Positions 14,580-14,650 of a DNA stretch of 14,650 nt are shown here, one piece after another. The DNA lies in the NCBI GenBank assembly GCA_902495545.1, contig CABUXM010000054.1, positions 1 through 14,650 of the forward strand, written 5' to 3'. Source of the stretch: an uncultured Collinsella sp. GTDB lineage: Bacteria > Actinomycetota > Coriobacteriia > Coriobacteriales > Coriobacteriaceae. The first letter of the stretch is position 1, and every line of letters starts with the position of its first letter. Under the pieces are notes generated by a model. It did not search any database. It saw only the letters and a list, made by a program, of their open reading frames with translations, and was not told the origin of the DNA. Position numbers and translations under genes: made by a program.

Positions 14580-14650
14580 CTATAGTTTTGTCAACCGTCG
14601 GGGCTACTCCCGGTAGGGCACCCGGTCGCGCATCACGGCGTATATCGCCC
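14580..14650 (-). mobile_element. Possible right end of an IS110-family insertion sequence
   Basis: This is a transposase-like C-terminal tail followed, 9 nt after its stop codon, by TTGACA (14589-14594) with no matching -10 box 16-19 bp further on. IS110 elements are known to carry an outward -35 box in the right end that pairs with a -10 box in the left end only after circularisation. The exact terminus cannot be placed from this window. Confidence 0.35.
14604..14650 (-). CDS. C-terminal tail of a possible IS110-family transposase (5' part outside window)
   Basis: The minus-strand frame entering from the window edge reads AIYAVMRDRVPYRE then TAG. The IYAVxRDxxPY pattern is the kind of ending found in IS110/IS116/IS902 transposases. 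Only about 15 codons are visible, so the call depends on a short motif and on the TTGACA box beyond the stop codon. If correct, the DEDD/serine-type recombinase body lies beyond position 14650 and points toward the tRNA promoter. It could also be the end of an unrelated protein. Confidence 0.4.
   Translation of the reverse strand, partial: AIYAVMRDRVPYRE

Noticed and set aside
14589..14594. TTGACA as the -35 box of a second tRNA promoter
   Set aside because: At spacings of 16-19 bp the downstream hexamers (CAATGA, AATGAC, ATGACT, TGACTG) are poor -10 boxes, and a better promoter lies closer to the tRNAs. It is kept only as a possible IS end feature.
14494..14649. About 50-codon minus-strand frame entering from the window edge and ending before the tRNAs
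   Set aside because: It runs through the AT-rich stretch, the -35 box and the TATAAT promoter of the tRNAs, and resembles no known protein end. The neighbouring frame with the IYAVMRDRVPY ending is more convincing.

Overview
The window is a high-GC bacterial chromosome segment in which every supported gene lies on the minus strand, so transcription runs from high to low coordinates. Gene content and order (gls24-like, fakA-like, recG, rsmD, coaD, a SepIVA-like coiled-coil gene, yceD/DUF177, rpmF, plsX, acpP, rnc, smc, ftsY, ffh) match the actinobacterial version of this conserved housekeeping cluster. The SepIVA-like gene between coaD and DUF177 is the best lineage marker. The compact, moderately GC-rich arrangement, the non-ATG starts (GTG in gls24, smc and ffh, TTG in rnc) and the FakA-type kinase suggest class Coriobacteriia, perhaps a Collinsella-like gut anaerobe. 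That placement is inference from gene content, not a database match.

In transcription order: (1) 14604-14650, a 15-codon C-terminal tail that resembles an IS110-family transposase, followed by an isolated TTGACA box; (2) 14296-14537, a strong promoter with an AT-rich upstream stretch driving two identical tRNA-Asn(GUU) genes, closed by an intrinsic terminator; (3) 14101-8752, a probable operon of gls24-like, fakA-like, recG, rsmD and coaD; (4) 8683-6281, sepIVA-like, DUF177, rpmF and plsX, with a terminator-like hairpin just ahead of plsX; (5) 6156-1, acpP, rnc, smc, ftsY and ffh, with a perfect 22-bp palindrome in front of acpP. No gene-free stretch exceeds 300 bases.

The genes fall into linked themes. 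FakA, PlsX and AcpP all deal with activated acyl groups (acyl-phosphate and acyl-ACP) for phospholipid synthesis, and CoaD makes the CoA precursor whose phosphopantetheine arm is placed on AcpP. FtsY and Ffh form the SRP targeting pair. SMC, RecG and the SepIVA-like protein serve chromosome and septum upkeep. RsmD, L32, DUF177 and RNase III serve ribosome and RNA maturation. Tight packing is seen throughout: TAATG junctions at smc/ftsY and sepIVA/DUF177, an ATGA overlap at recG/rsmD and an 8-nt overlap at rsmD/coaD.

Most of the window is ordinary core genome. The points most worth checking are the possible IS110 end upstream of the tRNA promoter, an Asp-to-Asn change at a catalytic metal ligand of RNase III, unusual residues around the ACP attachment serine, and two structured regulatory candidates flanking the lipid genes (before plsX and before acpP). 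I did not find a CRISPR array, a defence system, a prophage or a clearly new multigene system.
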